Positions 24,352 to 37,129 of a DNA stretch of 64,000 nucleotides are shown here, piece by piece. Both the position numbers and the translations under genes were made by a program. This stretch comes from Nannobrachium achirus. Its lineage: Eukaryota > Chordata > Actinopteri > Myctophiformes > Myctophidae. The first letter of the stretch is position 1. Every line of letters begins with the position of its first letter. Where the stretch lies: assembly GCA_963921795.1 (NCBI GenBank), contig OY997641.1, positions 26,829,552-26,893,551 on the forward strand, read 5' to 3'. The notes below the pieces were generated by a model. It did not search any database, was not told the DNA's origin, and worked only from the letters and a program-made list of their open reading frames with translations.

Positions 24352-24669
24352 GTCAAGTCCTTTCCCCTCCACTCGTCGCTCGGTTCAAGCCTCTCACACA
24401 GTCTCTGCTCTCAGTGGATCAGTTCTCTTTGGGCTCCGGATACCACGTGTCGCATCAGCAGCTCCCTCTCTGGGCCACACCTACGGCACGTCGCATCAAC
24501 AGGTCTCTCTGGTTCACACGTTCCAGCACATTGCAGTGGCAAGTCACAGGCTCAGCATGTCGCATTGGCAGGTGTCTCGGGGCACACGCTCTGCATGTCT
24601 CAACAGCAGGTCTCTCTGGGTCACCGGTGTAGATTTTTAGGATCAGCTCCAGGCCAGTGGGAGGAGCCA
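24352..24669 (-). other. 5' leader of the Gypsy element with four degenerate direct repeats
   Basis: Between the primer binding site and gag, plus-strand units beginning near 24446, 24489, 24557 and 24593 share GTCGCAT, then GCAGGTCTCTCTGG, then CACAC. Untranslated leaders of LTR elements often carry packaging and dimerisation signals. Whether these repeats serve that purpose is unknown. Confidence 0.6.
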
Positions 24670-24687
24670 ATCCCGGACGAGCCCCCA
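24670..24687 (-). other. primer binding site, tRNA-Pro type
   Basis: In the element's sense the 18 nt TGGGGGCTCGTCCGGGAT lie six bases after the end of the 5' LTR. They are the complement of the conserved 3' end of vertebrate tRNA-Pro including CCA, as used by several gammaretroviruses. The match is complete by eye. Confidence 0.93.
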
Positions 24688-24693
24688 AGAATC

Positions 24694-25826
24694 TGTTACA
24701 CGCCCAAGTGTGGCTAATGTAAACAGATTATATTTTTAAAACTGCTCCGCAGTATTCACCTGATAAAACAGGACAAAAGGGGAGACAGAGTCAGCTTTGT
24801 GTTGTTACGTTTCTCTTCCTTGTTCATCTGAGTTTATTTACAATCATCATTAAATCACTTTTCTTTTCTTTGTTTTAAAGAGTTTTCAGTCATTCAGTAC
24901 TGTAATCAATCATCACATATTCACAAAATCACAATAATCCCATATTTTCTCATTTTCTTCCTTCTTACACATTTCCTTCAAAATCACAATAAACATGTCT
25001 TTCATATTCATATTCCCATATGTTTTTATCAGTATCCATGAACTGTATTTATTCGTTGGCATTCTACCAGTAATAATGTTTTTAGAATTAATTCTTTTTA
25101 AGCTATCATATTATATCATGAACTTATTTATATATATAACCATCAAATGGCATTACTCATGAAATCACTTTGACCCAACAGTTCAATACTGCATTGGCAT
25201 AACAATGGATATAGTGCAAAGAGACATTACAAGGCATTATATTGGAGGAAACTGACTAACAACAAAACGAAAATAAAGCATTCCCAAATGCAAAGGGTAC
25301 TAATCATATTAATCACCAGAACAGGAGCTATTAAACACTACAGGGAGCAACATAATACTGTACATGAAACAACCCAAAAACAGCCACGTTGTGACTAGCA
25401 GCATGTAATGGCTGCCATGAATCTGCTGTTTACACTCAGATTCTACATACTAATTAAACCCATACAAAACGACATTTCTGGTCTAGAACCAAGAGGAGCT
25501 TTGCTTTATGTTACAAAGAGCTGATAAAGAACAGGTTTTGTGTTCTAATAAAGCATTTACCTGATAAAACAGGACAAAAGGGGAGACAGAGTCAGCTTTG
25601 TGTTGTTACGTTTCTCTTCCTTGTTCATCTGAGGAGGAACGTCACGTGACCACCTACTACTACCTGTCTCACCAGGCGCTTTTGCCACCTTGTGGCAAAA
25701 GGTGGAATAGGTCTGTTCCTAAAATATATATTCTCTGCTCATTCTAAGGCACAACAAAGTCCCATAACAATACAATAAAATCACACATAATAAACAAAAT
25801 GTGACTACACTTTTGTGTATGTCACA
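24694..25826 (-). repeat. 5' LTR of the Gypsy element
   Basis: 1133 bases, starting 7989 bases after the 3' LTR and matching it throughout the lines compared. The 75-base internal duplication is at 24758-24832 and 25559-25633. As the upstream LTR it should carry the active promoter; a TATA-like TTATATATATAAA lies at about 25127-25139 on the minus strand. Confidence 0.95.
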
Positions 25827-25889
25827 TGTGCACATGTTGCAATAAACGATCACATAAACATAACGGCACATAACGGCACTGGCACTGAA

Positions 25890-25972
25890 CTCTGTCGGGT
25901 TCATTTGGTTCCATTTGTATACTGTCAAAGTTAAGGGGATACCTTCAAATTTCAAAGTTTGAGAAACACTGC
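25890..25972. mobile_element. right end of a hAT MITE of the 15086 family
   Basis: GGTTCATTTGGTTCCATTTG to AAAGTTTGAGAAACACTG matches the right half of 15086-15284. It lies close to the LTR element's right flank; the missing left half was not found beside the LTR element's left flank. Confidence 0.75.
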
Positions 25973-26129
25973 GGTACAATATATCGTTATGCATCAGGCA
26001 CAGCTCGCAGGAACATGGAGCAATGAACTGAAAACAGTCACAGACAATAACAACAAAAAGAAAACGGATTAATTACAACCGTAGGGAGAGGTTAGTATCA
26101 AAACCTCATGTCAGTCAGTCACGCCTCAT

Positions 26130-26430
26130 GTCACACTCCATATATGGCCGTATTTGTCCATACTATGCCCATATATGGGTATCTCTGATGTCATCAATAT
26201 TAAGCCAATGACATGCTCCATATATGGCTGTCCTTGTCCCTTCTATGCCCATATATGGAGATCCCTGATGACATCAATATTAAGCCCATATCTGGGAATG
26301 CCCATATATGGACATATTGTGTCAGTCTCATGTGGTCTGTCGCTTTTATGCCCATCTATGGAGATCCCTGATGTCATCAATATTAAGCCCATATCTGGGA
26401 ATGCCCATATTGTGTCAATCTCATGTGGTC
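26130..26430. repeat. CArG-bearing dispersed repeat
   Basis: Several GCCCATATATGG-type sites separated by GAGATCCCTGATG(A/T)CATCAAT and ATTAAGCCCATATCTGGGAA. The same modules recur at 48110, 54660, 56190, 58440 and 59620. Confidence 0.85.
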
Positions 26431-26604
26431 TCAGCTTGACCTACTAGTAATATTTAACAACCTTGTTTATTTTATTACACATACCACAGTCCCGTTATTA
26501 TTTATATGAATAACGCTTCTATGTTCATTTATTCTCAACCTCCTGGGGGTGGGATCGCGAGGCGGTGCAGTACCTGGGGGTGGAGGACGGTACAGCCTCC
26601 TACA

Positions 26605-26772
26605 GTAACCCTAGTTCCCACGGCTGTGGGTGGAGGTGTAGTCTCAGTAACCCTAGTTCCCACGGCTGTGGGTGGAGGTGTAGTCTCAGTAACCCTAGTT
26701 CCCACGGCTGTGGGTGGAGGTGTAGTCTCAGTAACCCTGGTTCCCACGGCTGTGGGTGGAGGTGTAGTCTCA
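26605..26772. repeat. 42-bp minisatellite, four units
   Basis: Exactly four 42-base units beginning GTAACCCTAG and ending GTGTAGTCTCA, with one substitution (CCTGG) in the last. Because 42 is a multiple of three, several frames stay open, which explains the Pro/Thr- and Gly/Val-rich frames here. Confidence 0.97.
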
Positions 26773-26905
26773 GGAGCTGCTGCTGTCATGGCTGTGCTGT
26801 GGAGTGGAAGATCATGGTGGCTCCTTTCAGTCCCCCTGGGTTCCTAGAGAGGGGGATTTAGAGCAAAAGGAGAGATGTAGAGCAAGAGGGACTGAGGAGA
26901 AAGAC

Positions 26906-27295
26906 CAATGTTATTATAGTGGGTTAATTTTTTAATTTTTTGGCTTCATGTCTTCAGTTTGTTTAAATTGTTTTTTAAAGCGGTTTTGCTAGTTTAGTTG
27001 AGTTTTTATTTTGGAAATGGCATAGTTTTTAAACGTTTTATTAGTTTTAGAGTTAGTTTTAGATTTGTATTGTAATATGTGGTAGTCAGGGGTAATATTC
27101 AAAAGGTTATTTTTGGATAGTGACAATACAAAGGATATTTTCTCTGATGATGTCAGTTTCTTTTAGTGAGTATGTAGACACACAATTAAGTTTCAGTCAT
27201 CGTTTCTTGTAAAGGTTTGTTTTCATTTCAGTTAATTTCAGTAGTTTTTCCGGTCGTTATTTGCTTAGTGCTTAGTTAACTATAATCACCCTGGC
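26906..27295. mobile_element. probable MITE with TTATAGT termini, rich in TTTAGTTTTAG
   Basis: The left end GTTATTATAGTGGGTTAA and the inverted right end (GGGTGATTATAGTTAACTAAG) are similar. The interior is T-rich with AGTTTTAGTT motifs. Ends are approximate and no TSD was established. Confidence 0.5.
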
Positions 27296-27718
27296 TTATG
27301 TAGGTTGTAAAGCAGAACAAACAGATGAGTCATGCCATGGCAGGTGTATTTAAGCGGTGCTGATTGCATAGAATAGAAGTGTCAGGGGGCAGTGCCCGGC
27401 ATAAGTAGACTGTGGTCTTAACTCCTGTACTTGCGTCATCAGCGCTTTATGTTTGGAGAGTTTGCAGTGCAGGCTTGAGACCCCCACTTGCAAACGCCCA
27501 GTCACAGGTGCACAAATATCTTCTTCATGAATAATGTATGAGTGCATACCGATACCACGCACGCCACGCACGTACGTACACATGCACACGCGCATGTAGG
27601 TGCTGACACACTGAAGGCATGCTGTCCTCTTTTCCCTCCAGGGATTGTGGTAATTAGATTCCTGTTGACCAAGTCTCTCAATTTTGTACCTTTTTAATAG
27701 GATGGACGGATGGACGGA

Positions 27719-27830
27719 CATGCACACACACACACAGCGCACACACGCACACACACACACACACATACACACACGCGCGAACACACACTTATACACAGAC
27801 ACGTGTGCGCGCACACAAACACAAATGCAC
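27719..27830. repeat. (AC)n microsatellite, interrupted
   Basis: AC with GC, AT and GA interruptions, preceded by two GGACGGAT units. Confidence 0.95.
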
Positions 27831-28025
27831 AGAGGATGCTCCACAGGTCCATGCTTGTTGTTTATTAGGGGCTGGGGCGGTGCCGCTTTAGAAATTAATT
27901 TATGCGTACCTCTCGTACACCTCATTTACCAATCGTTGTTCTATGAATTCTATTAAGTCAGCCCTCTTGTTCTGTAATAGGGTCAGAGGGACAGAGGGAG
28001 CAGTGTGGGTGTATGTGTTACGCAG

Positions 28026-29408
28026 TGATGGAAAGTAACTAGTACATTTACTCAAGTACTGTACTTAAGTACAATTTTGAGGTGCTTTTACTTACTTTTA
28101 CTGCATGGAGTATTTTACAATTTTCAATACTTTCACTTCTACTCCACTTTCCGCAGAGTCGAATAAAGTACTTTTTACTCCACTACAATTTTTTGAAAAC
28201 TTTAGTTACTAGTTACTTTGTAGATTTGAATTATTATTACAAAACATATATTAACCACCAATTTGAAAATAGTCTTAACTCATCTGGTGCCGATCCCGAA
28301 CTAGTTCGGCTTTATTTCAATCCAATACAATCTTTTTTTTATTAATTCACTTACCCCGAGCTGCTTGTAGAGTCGTGGGTGGTCCTGGCTCGCTAGCCGC
28401 TAGCCAGCTAGCCGTTCTACTCTGTCCGACGATATATTCCATTAAAAATGGTTTAAAATACATTTTTGAGCTCCCCAATGTTCACCCGATGTTCGGCGCC
28501 GCTTCCGATGAGTACACGAGTGTGCCGATCCCGAAGTAGTTCGGCTTTATTTAATTAAATGAATAAAATGATAAGAGGCCTTCTGAAGCCTGGCTTGATT
28601 TTTGTAGCTACTAGCCGAAAGCTAACAACGTCCCAGCCGGCCGTAATTTGCGAACGCAATCGCCAATCTCCGCCTAATCCAATGAATGACCGCATCTTTA
28701 AAGGCTTATATCTCTTTTTTGTGTTTTAGGAAAGCGGCGCGAGGTTTATTTACGGCGAAATCGCCCAAAAATAATCTTTAAGATGACAAAATGGGAATAG
28801 CCATTCTGTTAGCATCTTCATCCGGGACATTTCCATGCTGTGCATCAACGTGAGCACGTCAGGTCCTGGAAGCTGAAGTCCTGGAAGCTAAAGCGCTCGC
28901 CTATGAGAGATGCGCTGGCATTCTTTGGCCCCTAGAGGGCGCTGGCACGCAAAGAGTTAAGTTGTGAGCTTGTAGCTATTTCAGAAAACAAGGACATCCA
29001 TTGTCATTTTACTCACTTTAAATTGACAATTTAAGATGTTCATTTTTCAGCGGTGCTCCTGGAAGGAGCTAAGCTCCAACATCTGGCTTTGTCCGGGCCC
29101 TAGAATATGTCCAGTCCCCCAAAAATCCGGGCTCCGAAGCGTGGCCTACTGTACATCTGGTTTACTTCTTTGCACAAAGCGCTTAAAGTTTGTTGTTCAC
29201 CCAGGGTCACATTGGCCAAGCATCACATGACGCTTAATGAAATTAACTCATAAATAGCACCGCTCACTTCACACTAGGTGTGATTTTTTTACCTATGAAA
29301 CCTTGTGAAACAGAACATTCTTTATAATGAGTACTTTTACTTTTGGTAGTATATTTTGATCCCAATACTTTTGTACTTCCACTTTAAGTATTTTTTTTAT
29401 CACAGCAA
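28026..29408 (+). mobile_element. long copy of the TACTCAAGTAC hAT-like family with internal insertion
   Basis: Starts CAGTGATGGAAAGTAACTAG, and the AAGTAC-rich right part lies at about 29300-29400. The middle (about 28285-28960) is foreign and contains two copies of GTGCCGATCCCGAA(C/G)TAGTTCGGCTTTATTT. A right half of the hairpin module (GTTGTGAGCTTGTAG) lies near 28962. No coding frame of note. Confidence 0.65.
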
Positions 29409-29575
29409 CACTATCATACATTAACAATTTGTCTGTTAACTTTAAGTTAACTTATTCTCTAAGGTCATTAAAACATTGCCAAATTTACCTGAGCGTCAGC
29501 ATGGTTAAGAGGTCATAGATGTTACAATGTTGTTCGTAAATCAATCTTTTCTCCAGGCACTATTTTTGGCTAGAC

Positions 29576-29800
29576 TTTTTCAGATCAATTTGTGCTTTAA
29601 TGCATTAAATGCAATGATAAGGAGTATCAGCCTGGGTTCGAATCCCCCCCAAGGCCATCCCTTCTCTTTCTCCCGCCTTTTCCTGCCCCTCTCCCACTGT
29701 CACTGTCAAAAATAGAGCAGCAATGCTGAAAAAAATGAAAATGCAATGCTAATTAAAGTAACTGGCTCCAAATGAAATTGTGTGCTGAATTCCCAAACAA
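29576..29800 (+). mobile_element. SINE-like repeat with B-box-like sequence, copy 2
   Basis: Closely matches 16242-16400, including CCTGGGTTCGAATC and AAAAATAGAGCAG. Confidence 0.6.
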
Positions 29801-30084
29801 ATGTATACTTGATTGGTGTGCGCCGTGTCATGCTACTAATTATGAATCACCCATAATGAGGACGTGAGTATGTGCTAAACCGTAGCAACCGGAGTCTCAT
29901 TGTTATTGTTTCTAAATCATCTGTAGTTGTGTTCATTATTCAGAATATGGACATTAGGGTTCAAGTGGTTAACATAAAAAAGAAGAAAAAAAGTTTCTAT
30001 CACACAAAGATTTGGAGGACCCCCTGTAGTAACTCTGAGGACCCCCTAGGGGTCCCGGACCCCCTGTAGAAGACCTCTGCCTTA

Positions 30085-30699
30085 ATGGGGTTTTAAAGCA
30101 GGTATGAGAGAAAGAGGACCTTTGCTTCCAGAAGCCTGCAGGGTGGGAAGGAGGTACAGAGGTAAACAAGGAGATCTACAAGGCCGAATGCCTCTACAAG
30201 GCCAAAAACAGTGAACCCTGACTGAGGGCTGCTATAAAGACCATGGCAAATGCCTCCTCCAAGGCCAGGAGAGCTAGATAATTGGACCCCTGTCCAGAAG
30301 ACAGGGTGTGCCTCTCTTCAGCCGGAATTCAGATTTTCACCCGCTCCCAGACGAGACAAATTCCGTGTGTCCCTGGGACCCAAACATACAAAACTAGAAG
30401 TTAGGGAGAACTTAGGGAGAACTCCACAAACGCTATGAGCTAGTCAACATGTCAAACCTGTCTATACTCTCTACTGGAGCAATGATTAGATAGTTGAAAA
30501 TACTTAATGATTTGCTCTCTATACAGGAAGTGTAAAAACAGTGCAAAAAGAACTATAGTTTGCATTCATACTTTGTCTGCTAAGAAATGTTAATATAGCA
30601 TGCCCAAATATAAAGTACACATTTACAGGTTCAACTTGAAAAGTATACGAACCATCTGTTACAAGACACCTTTTATTCAAAAGTTTAAAACATCTGTTT
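30085..30699. other. no clear gene; possibly degraded LINE sequence
   Basis: Frames such as KAECLYKAKN-like stretches near 30180-30240 lie just upstream of the RT fragment at 30700, but no motif is diagnostic. Confidence 0.35.
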
Positions 30700-31135
30700 G
30701 GCATTAATTTATGTCCATGCTCAGGCATGGAAAGCATCAATTGTGGTCCCTCTTCCCCAAGTCGCTCATCCATCCTGTCCTAATGACCACAGGCCCATTT
30801 CCCTCACCTCATTCGCTGTAATTAAATCACTTGAGAGGATTATCAAAACCCGCATTGTCTCAAACCCCATACTCATGCAAGCAGGTCCTGGACTGGACCC
30901 GCTGCAATTTGCTTATCGCTCTGCAAGAGGCGTTGCAATGCTTTTAAACTTTATGTATTTTGCCTCTGGAGGCCTATAAAACACATGCAGGAGTCCTCTT
31001 TGCAGATTTCTCTTCTGCATTTAACACCATCCACCCACTAATCCTTGCTGACAGACTGGAAGAGCAGTTTGGCTTGGACTCAAAACTAATAATGGATTTT
31101 TTTTAATTTATTCCTCAGAGGCAAATCTCAAAGGA
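30700..31135 (+). pseudogene. LINE reverse-transcriptase fragment (N-terminal RT motifs)
   Basis: Translation across two frames gives WKASIVVPLPQ, NDHRPISLTS, IKSLERIIKT, DPLQFAYRSARGV and then AGVLFADFSSAFNTIHPLIL. These are conserved blocks of non-LTR retrotransposon RT up to motif A, whose catalytic Asp is in FADFSSAFNTI. A stop and a frameshift separate the blocks and the C-terminal half, including the YADD-type motif, is absent. L2/Rex-like affinity is inferred. Confidence 0.88.
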
Positions 31136-31760
31136 TGAATAAAATAAAATAGTAATAATAATAATCCTACTATAAATGTGTGCATATGTGCGTGTCTTTA
31201 ATTCATGCATCTAGAAATAAGGAGCCGAGGGAGTGCAAGGACCTGCTGAATGGGCCGGGATAGACGGTTGTCCAGAACACTAGAATCAGAGGAACTCTGA
31301 GTATAAATATCTTGTTCTTATTATAGATCACAAACTAAATTATACTACTCTATTACTCTAATAGACCCCCAGGTGTGGTTATAATATGCAAATATGTCTT
31401 CCCTGTGTATTTGTTTTTACTTCCTGAAAGCCTCTGAGTCAAAAGGCCTGATTGAAATAGATATAATGACATCATAATATCACACCCTCCACTTTGGGTG
31501 TAGCTGGGTCACCACCCACCTGACAACCAGGCATACTTAATGAACTGGTGGGTGTAGCCACATAAAAACACATTTTAACACTTTCTGTACACTTTTTGAT
31601 AAAAAATCTTCCTTCAAGTAGGGGGTAATCACAACACAATGTCTCTAAGAAAGGTCAACAGTGCATTATAATTTTTTTTAACTTGGATTTCATAATTCTT
31701 GCTCAATTGTATTAATATTTTACTGAGAGTACGCTGTGTTATTGTATGCTGTATTGACAG
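31136..31760. other. no gene seen
   Basis: A/T-rich sequence with an ATAATAATAAT run near 31150. I recognise no exon. Confidence 0.6.
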
Positions 31761-32034
31761 CAGCAGTGGCTCAGGGGTAGAGAAACTGTAATTTGAACAC
31801 AGAGGGTTCCCAGTTCGATCCCGGGCTCTAACACTAACTCTGGGGGAGTTGGTGTCGAAGAGTCCTTGAGCAAGACTCTGAACCCCTAGTTGCTCCCGGC
31901 GAACAGGTTGGTGCCTTGCATGGTTTCCCCTGCCATCTGTGTATGAATGTGTGTGAGAAGGGGTGAATGCAATGCACAATCTCTGTAAAGCGCCTTGAAT
32001 AAAGGCACTATATAAATGCACCATTTACCATTTA
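31761..32034 (+). mobile_element. tRNA-derived SINE, sense orientation
   Basis: CAGCAGTGGCTCAGGGGTAG supplies an A box (TGGCTCAGGGG) and CAGTTCGATCCCGG a B box, as in tRNA genes. A conserved fish SINE core follows (TTGAGCAAGACTCTGAACCC), then a tail ending GGCACTATATAAATGC. The opposite-strand relative is at 38419-38668. Internal promoter elements would make it transcribable by RNA polymerase III. Confidence 0.9.
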
Positions 32035-32455
32035 AGTATGGTAGGGAAGGTCTGTGAAATACATGGAGTAGACAGAGGATGGGAAAAGCACAGACTAGGG
32101 GACAATAGACGGGCTTGAGGATGTGGCATGCATGCCCTGAGTTGATGTGAAATACATTTAACGGGGTGTGAAAAGCATGCACCTTAAATGTCTGCCTGGT
32201 CTGTGGTGAAATTTATGGTGGCTGCTGCAGATGGAACTTAGATCATTGTTATTTTTGATTTCCTGATGTGCTTTTAATGCGTCCATTATGTTCCGTGCTG
32301 TAACCACAAATTGCCTCTGGGAGGACATTAAAATGGTCAGCTTTTGTATTGTCACGCTGTACTGAAATGGTAGATGCAATTATCATCAGAATGGTATCCT
32401 TTAGAAAATGGTCATAGACGTAGTCTGATCTTGCCAGACCATGGTCCTATAGTGT

Positions 32456-32938
32456 TGAATTTGACAGCAATTTTTTATTTAGTTTTTGTAGTTTTAGTTT
32501 TGGTGGTTTTTCGTTGACTATATAACATAACATTCTAGTGGTCTAAATCTACAGTTGATTTAGTCGACCAAATGTATTTTGGCAGGCCTTGATGGCATCA
32601 TAATGGCAGATTTTACACTTGGTTGCATGCTGAAAAATGCCGATCTACAAGCTCACAACATGTCGCAGCGCGACGCGTTGTGAGCTTGTAGATCGTCTTT
32701 TTTCAGTGTGCAAAAACTCTTCTCCACTAGTCCCTCTATAACATTTTAGTCCAGTTTTAGTATATAATATATTTAGTCTTAGTTTTAGTCATCATAGCTC
32801 AGTTTTTATTTGATGATGAAATTGTCAATATATTTAGTCTTAGTTTTAGTCATCATAGCTCAGTTTTTATTTAGTTCATATTTAGTTTTCGTCAGTGAGG
32901 TAGTCGACAAACATTCTTTGTCATAGTTTTAGTCAGTG
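32456..32938. mobile_element. TAGTTTTAGTC-rich MITE carrying a hairpin module
   Basis: The same sequence family is found at 37130-37935 (TTTTGGCAGGCCTTGATGGC, then TAGTCTTAGTTTTAGTCATC). The ends contain weak inverted TTGACAGC / TAGTTTTAGTCA sequence. The hairpin at 32626-32712 lies inside this copy. Confidence 0.7.
32626..32712. repeat. hairpin module with arms extending into private flank
   Basis: Inner arms are CGATCTACAAGCTCACAAC and its complement. The outer parts TTGCATGCTGAAAAA and TTTTTTCAGTGTGCAA are also complementary apart from two bases, although this outer sequence differs from every other copy. Confidence 0.88.
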
Positions 32939-33361
32939 TAATCAACTCTACCATGATGGTCCTTTTATCCAGTGAGCTATTATGGAGCAAATGGCTGCAG
33001 TCTGGTCTGCTGTCTACGCTCATGAAGAATATGCTGATAGTGAATGCATGCCACAAACAGCCACGTGCACACATAAACATCAAAGGGGGCTTAAGCGCCT
33101 GCCCTTTTATCCGTCTGTAAAAAGTGCCCTCTCCAGACCATGAATGCAGTTTTTACTATGGTGAAAGAAATGCAAATGCCCTCTTTCCATGCAATACCTG
33201 AAGGCAGCGTTCAAGAGAATTGCCTTGTCCAAACTCTCCTGAACTTGAATGCAGCAACTTATGTTGAAAGAATTGCCCTTTCTGTATATAGAAATCCATG
33301 CCGTTACGCCACATCTCCAGTATCGACTTGATTATGCTTATAGTTCAGAGTGGTATCAAGC

Positions 33362-33426
33362 ATCGAAAATAGCCCGACCTCCAAGCTCACGACGCGTTGT
33401 GAGCTTGGAGGTCTGCTATTTTCGAT
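33362..33426. repeat. hairpin module with compensatory GG/CC substitutions
   Basis: The arms read ATCGAAAATAGC...GACCTCCAAGCTCAC and GTGAGCTTGGAGGTC...GCTATTTTCGAT. Relative to GATCTACAAG, both arms carry the complementary changes, so pairing is retained. Confidence 0.9.
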
Positions 33427-34054
33427 ATTTTCACCAAAAGGACCTTTTAGAAATGTCAGCCCCTGCCTCTCTAACATTCTCTGAACGTCCCTGGCCACAA
33501 AGGATTGAACCTGACGGGGCTGAGTTTTCTGCATTAGCGCAGGTGTTGTGAGTGTAATGTGGCCATTAATGTGCGTATTTAGAATAATGATACGTACCCT
33601 ACCTCCGCCACGCAATTAATTGCATACACAGGAAAATCCTCGGTGTTAATTAACTCCCGAGAGCATACAAATGGGACCAAATGCACGGACACTCTCAGAG
33701 ATGATGAACTGATTTCCCCTTTCATTCGCATCTGTTTTCACTCAGTAAAAACCATAGCTGTATTTTAACTCGGAGAGTGTTGGAAAAGGACCCTTAGGGA
33801 ACATGTTTCCCTCAGAATTTAATTAACATTCTGAGCCTTGCTGTGCTTAATCCTTCATAAGTCTACCTAATTCTAGTATGATGCTATACATGCGTACATA
33901 TAAATAACTGTTTCCTCAATCAATTATAGGCATTTTAAGGTCATGTGATATACCACAGAGGGAGAGAGAGGGAGAGAGAGAGAGGCTGACACCTACTTTA
34001 AGTGGCCTTGTGAAACCAACTGGAGTACATCAAGATACCTTCTGTCACTCATAC
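33427..34054. other. no gene seen
   Basis: Mostly unique-looking sequence; a short (GA)n run near 33958-33985. No exon recognised. Confidence 0.6.
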
Positions 34055-35678
<1,624 letters not shown>

Positions 35679-35952
35679 AATTCTAACAGAAAGAGTCTTA
35701 CAGTATGTGAACAATGTAGGTTATTTCAAGAATCATCTAAAGCAGGGGTATTCAACATTTTCTGGCCAACATTTTCATAGATTCCATATACTATAGTTTC
35801 ATTGTTTGACAGCACGATCATCTGTGTATTTTGGATTCATGTCAATTTGTGTTTCCAGATATTTAACCACTTGAACCGTCAATACTTAATAAACTTGACC
35901 TTTCACTCTGAACTTAGTCTGCTCTTTTTCCCCTCTACACCAAACCTCTTTG

Positions 35953-36025
35953 CTGAAAATAGCAGATAAGCTCACAACGTCCTGCAGCGCGAGGCGTTGT
36001 GTGCTTGTAGATCGGCTATTTTTGG
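35953..36025. repeat. hairpin module, imperfect copy
   Basis: GAAAATAGCAGATAAGCTCAC on the left has lost CTAC; the right arm carries the GTGTGCTTG variant. Unlike the covarying copies, the arms here differ, consistent with decay. Confidence 0.8.
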
Positions 36026-36137
36026 CTAAAGTTATCCGAATATAAAAGTAATTTCAGATCTTCTCGTGACACGGCTTTTTCCACCTGTTTCCGCTAGAAT
36101 TTACTGTAGCATTATCTGTGAGACACTTCCGGAGAAC

Positions 36138-36195
36138 AGCTGACATACAAGCTCACATCGCGTCGCAGATGCAACCGTTGTGAGCTTGTAGATCA
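36138..36195. repeat. hairpin module, second copy 110 bases downstream
   Basis: GACATACAAGCTCACATCGC and CGTTGTGAGCTTGTAGATC around a short loop. The outer AAAATAGC part is missing. A left half (GATCTACAAGCTCACAGTGC) also occurs at 36531. Confidence 0.8.
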
Positions 36196-36605
36196 CTCTC
36201 GGCTGCGGCGCCAGAAGCTGCCGCACACCTTCTGCACAATGCACAATGGGACGTTGGAAAGTTGTGGATACAGCTCTATACCATTGCTGTAATCCCCATC
36301 TTTTGTTACTGTTTATTATTAAGGCAGTTTGTTTATTTTTGTCCATATTTTAAACATGAAGGACAAAGGGCCTAAACACCAACCTCTTGTCCACCTCATC
36401 AATTTGTCCACTGATGCTAAATACGTTATTTAAATAGCATGTTGTTTAGACCAGTGGTTCAGTGGGTCAGGGATCTCCATACAAGATTGAATAGGTTAAA
36501 ATATTGTAAAGATTGTTTTGTTGTTGAAAAGATCTACAAGCTCACAGTGCATTTTATTTTCAAATAGTTAAAGTGGTTAAACGGATTTTGATGCTGTTAA
36601 TTTAA

Positions 36606-36868
36606 AGGAGTAGTTCACCCCCAAAATTACTTTTTTTCTATTGATTACTCATCCCATGGAGACTTGAGTTCAATAATATCTTGTTGTATGTGTCGCATTC
36701 GGACAGAAATGTCTGGATGGGGACCCAAATGCATTTGGGTCCCCATCCGGAATCAATGGGGGTAGATTTATTGAAATCAAATTATTGACTTGTGAAAAAT
36801 ACAAAAAATATCCATTTTCAATTGAGTAATCAATTGAAAAAAAGGCATTTTGGGGGTGAACTACTCCT
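36606..36868. mobile_element. TTAA-flanked MITE with perfect internal palindrome
   Basis: Ends AGGAGTAGTTCACCCCCAAA and its reverse complement, with TTAA on both sides (36602-36605, 36869-36872). A TTAA duplication is typical of piggyBac-type insertion, though a TTA/TAA target of the Harbinger type cannot be excluded. At 36715-36748 there is a perfect 34-bp palindrome, GGATGGGGACCCAAATG and its complement. Confidence 0.9.
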
Positions 36869-37129
36869 TTAACACATTTTCCTGGGGACCCCCTGGAACC
36901 TCCTGCAGGACCCCACTTTGAGAACTGCTGCTTTAAACCGATTCTATGCTTGATGTTTACCTGGTATCACACTTACAGTATGTTGTTGCACTGAATAGGT
37001 TTCTTGTTTTCTACTAACAGATCAGCCTACTCTGATCTTATCTTGCACTTTGTGAGTTGCTCTGGATAACAGTGTCTGCTAAATGTCTAATGTGTAAATT
37101 GTAAACTTTCACCAAGAGAGACTTGCACC

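Larger units (their letters stand above)
16705..25826 (-). mobile_element. complete Ty3/Gypsy LTR retrotransposon, minus strand
   Basis: The 9122-bp element is flanked by TGTG (16701-16704 and 25827-25830). It has two 1133-bp LTRs that look the same by eye, begin TGTGACA and end TGTAACA in the element's sense. In order it contains a tRNA-Pro-type primer binding site, a 318-nt leader, gag, pol in the -1 frame, and a short purine-rich tract before the 3' LTR. The pol order protease, RT, RNase H, integrase is that of Ty3/Gypsy. No envelope frame is present. Intact frames and matching LTRs suggest a recent insertion. Confidence 0.96.

Noticed and set aside
17918-25826. Possibility that the LTR element is an endogenous retrovirus
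   Set aside because: PBS and frameshift type recall retroviruses, but the protease-RT-RNase H-integrase pattern with a GPY/F-like module is Gypsy-like and no envelope frame lies between pol and the 3' LTR.
26506-26861. Overlapping frames with Pro/Thr/Val repeats
   Set aside because: Caused by a 42-bp minisatellite whose length is a multiple of three; no flanking coding signal.
31761-32034. A-box and B-box sequences suggesting a tRNA gene
   Set aside because: No cloverleaf is maintained, and the SINE core and tail follow. The copies at 38419, 41325 and 54480 are likewise SINEs.
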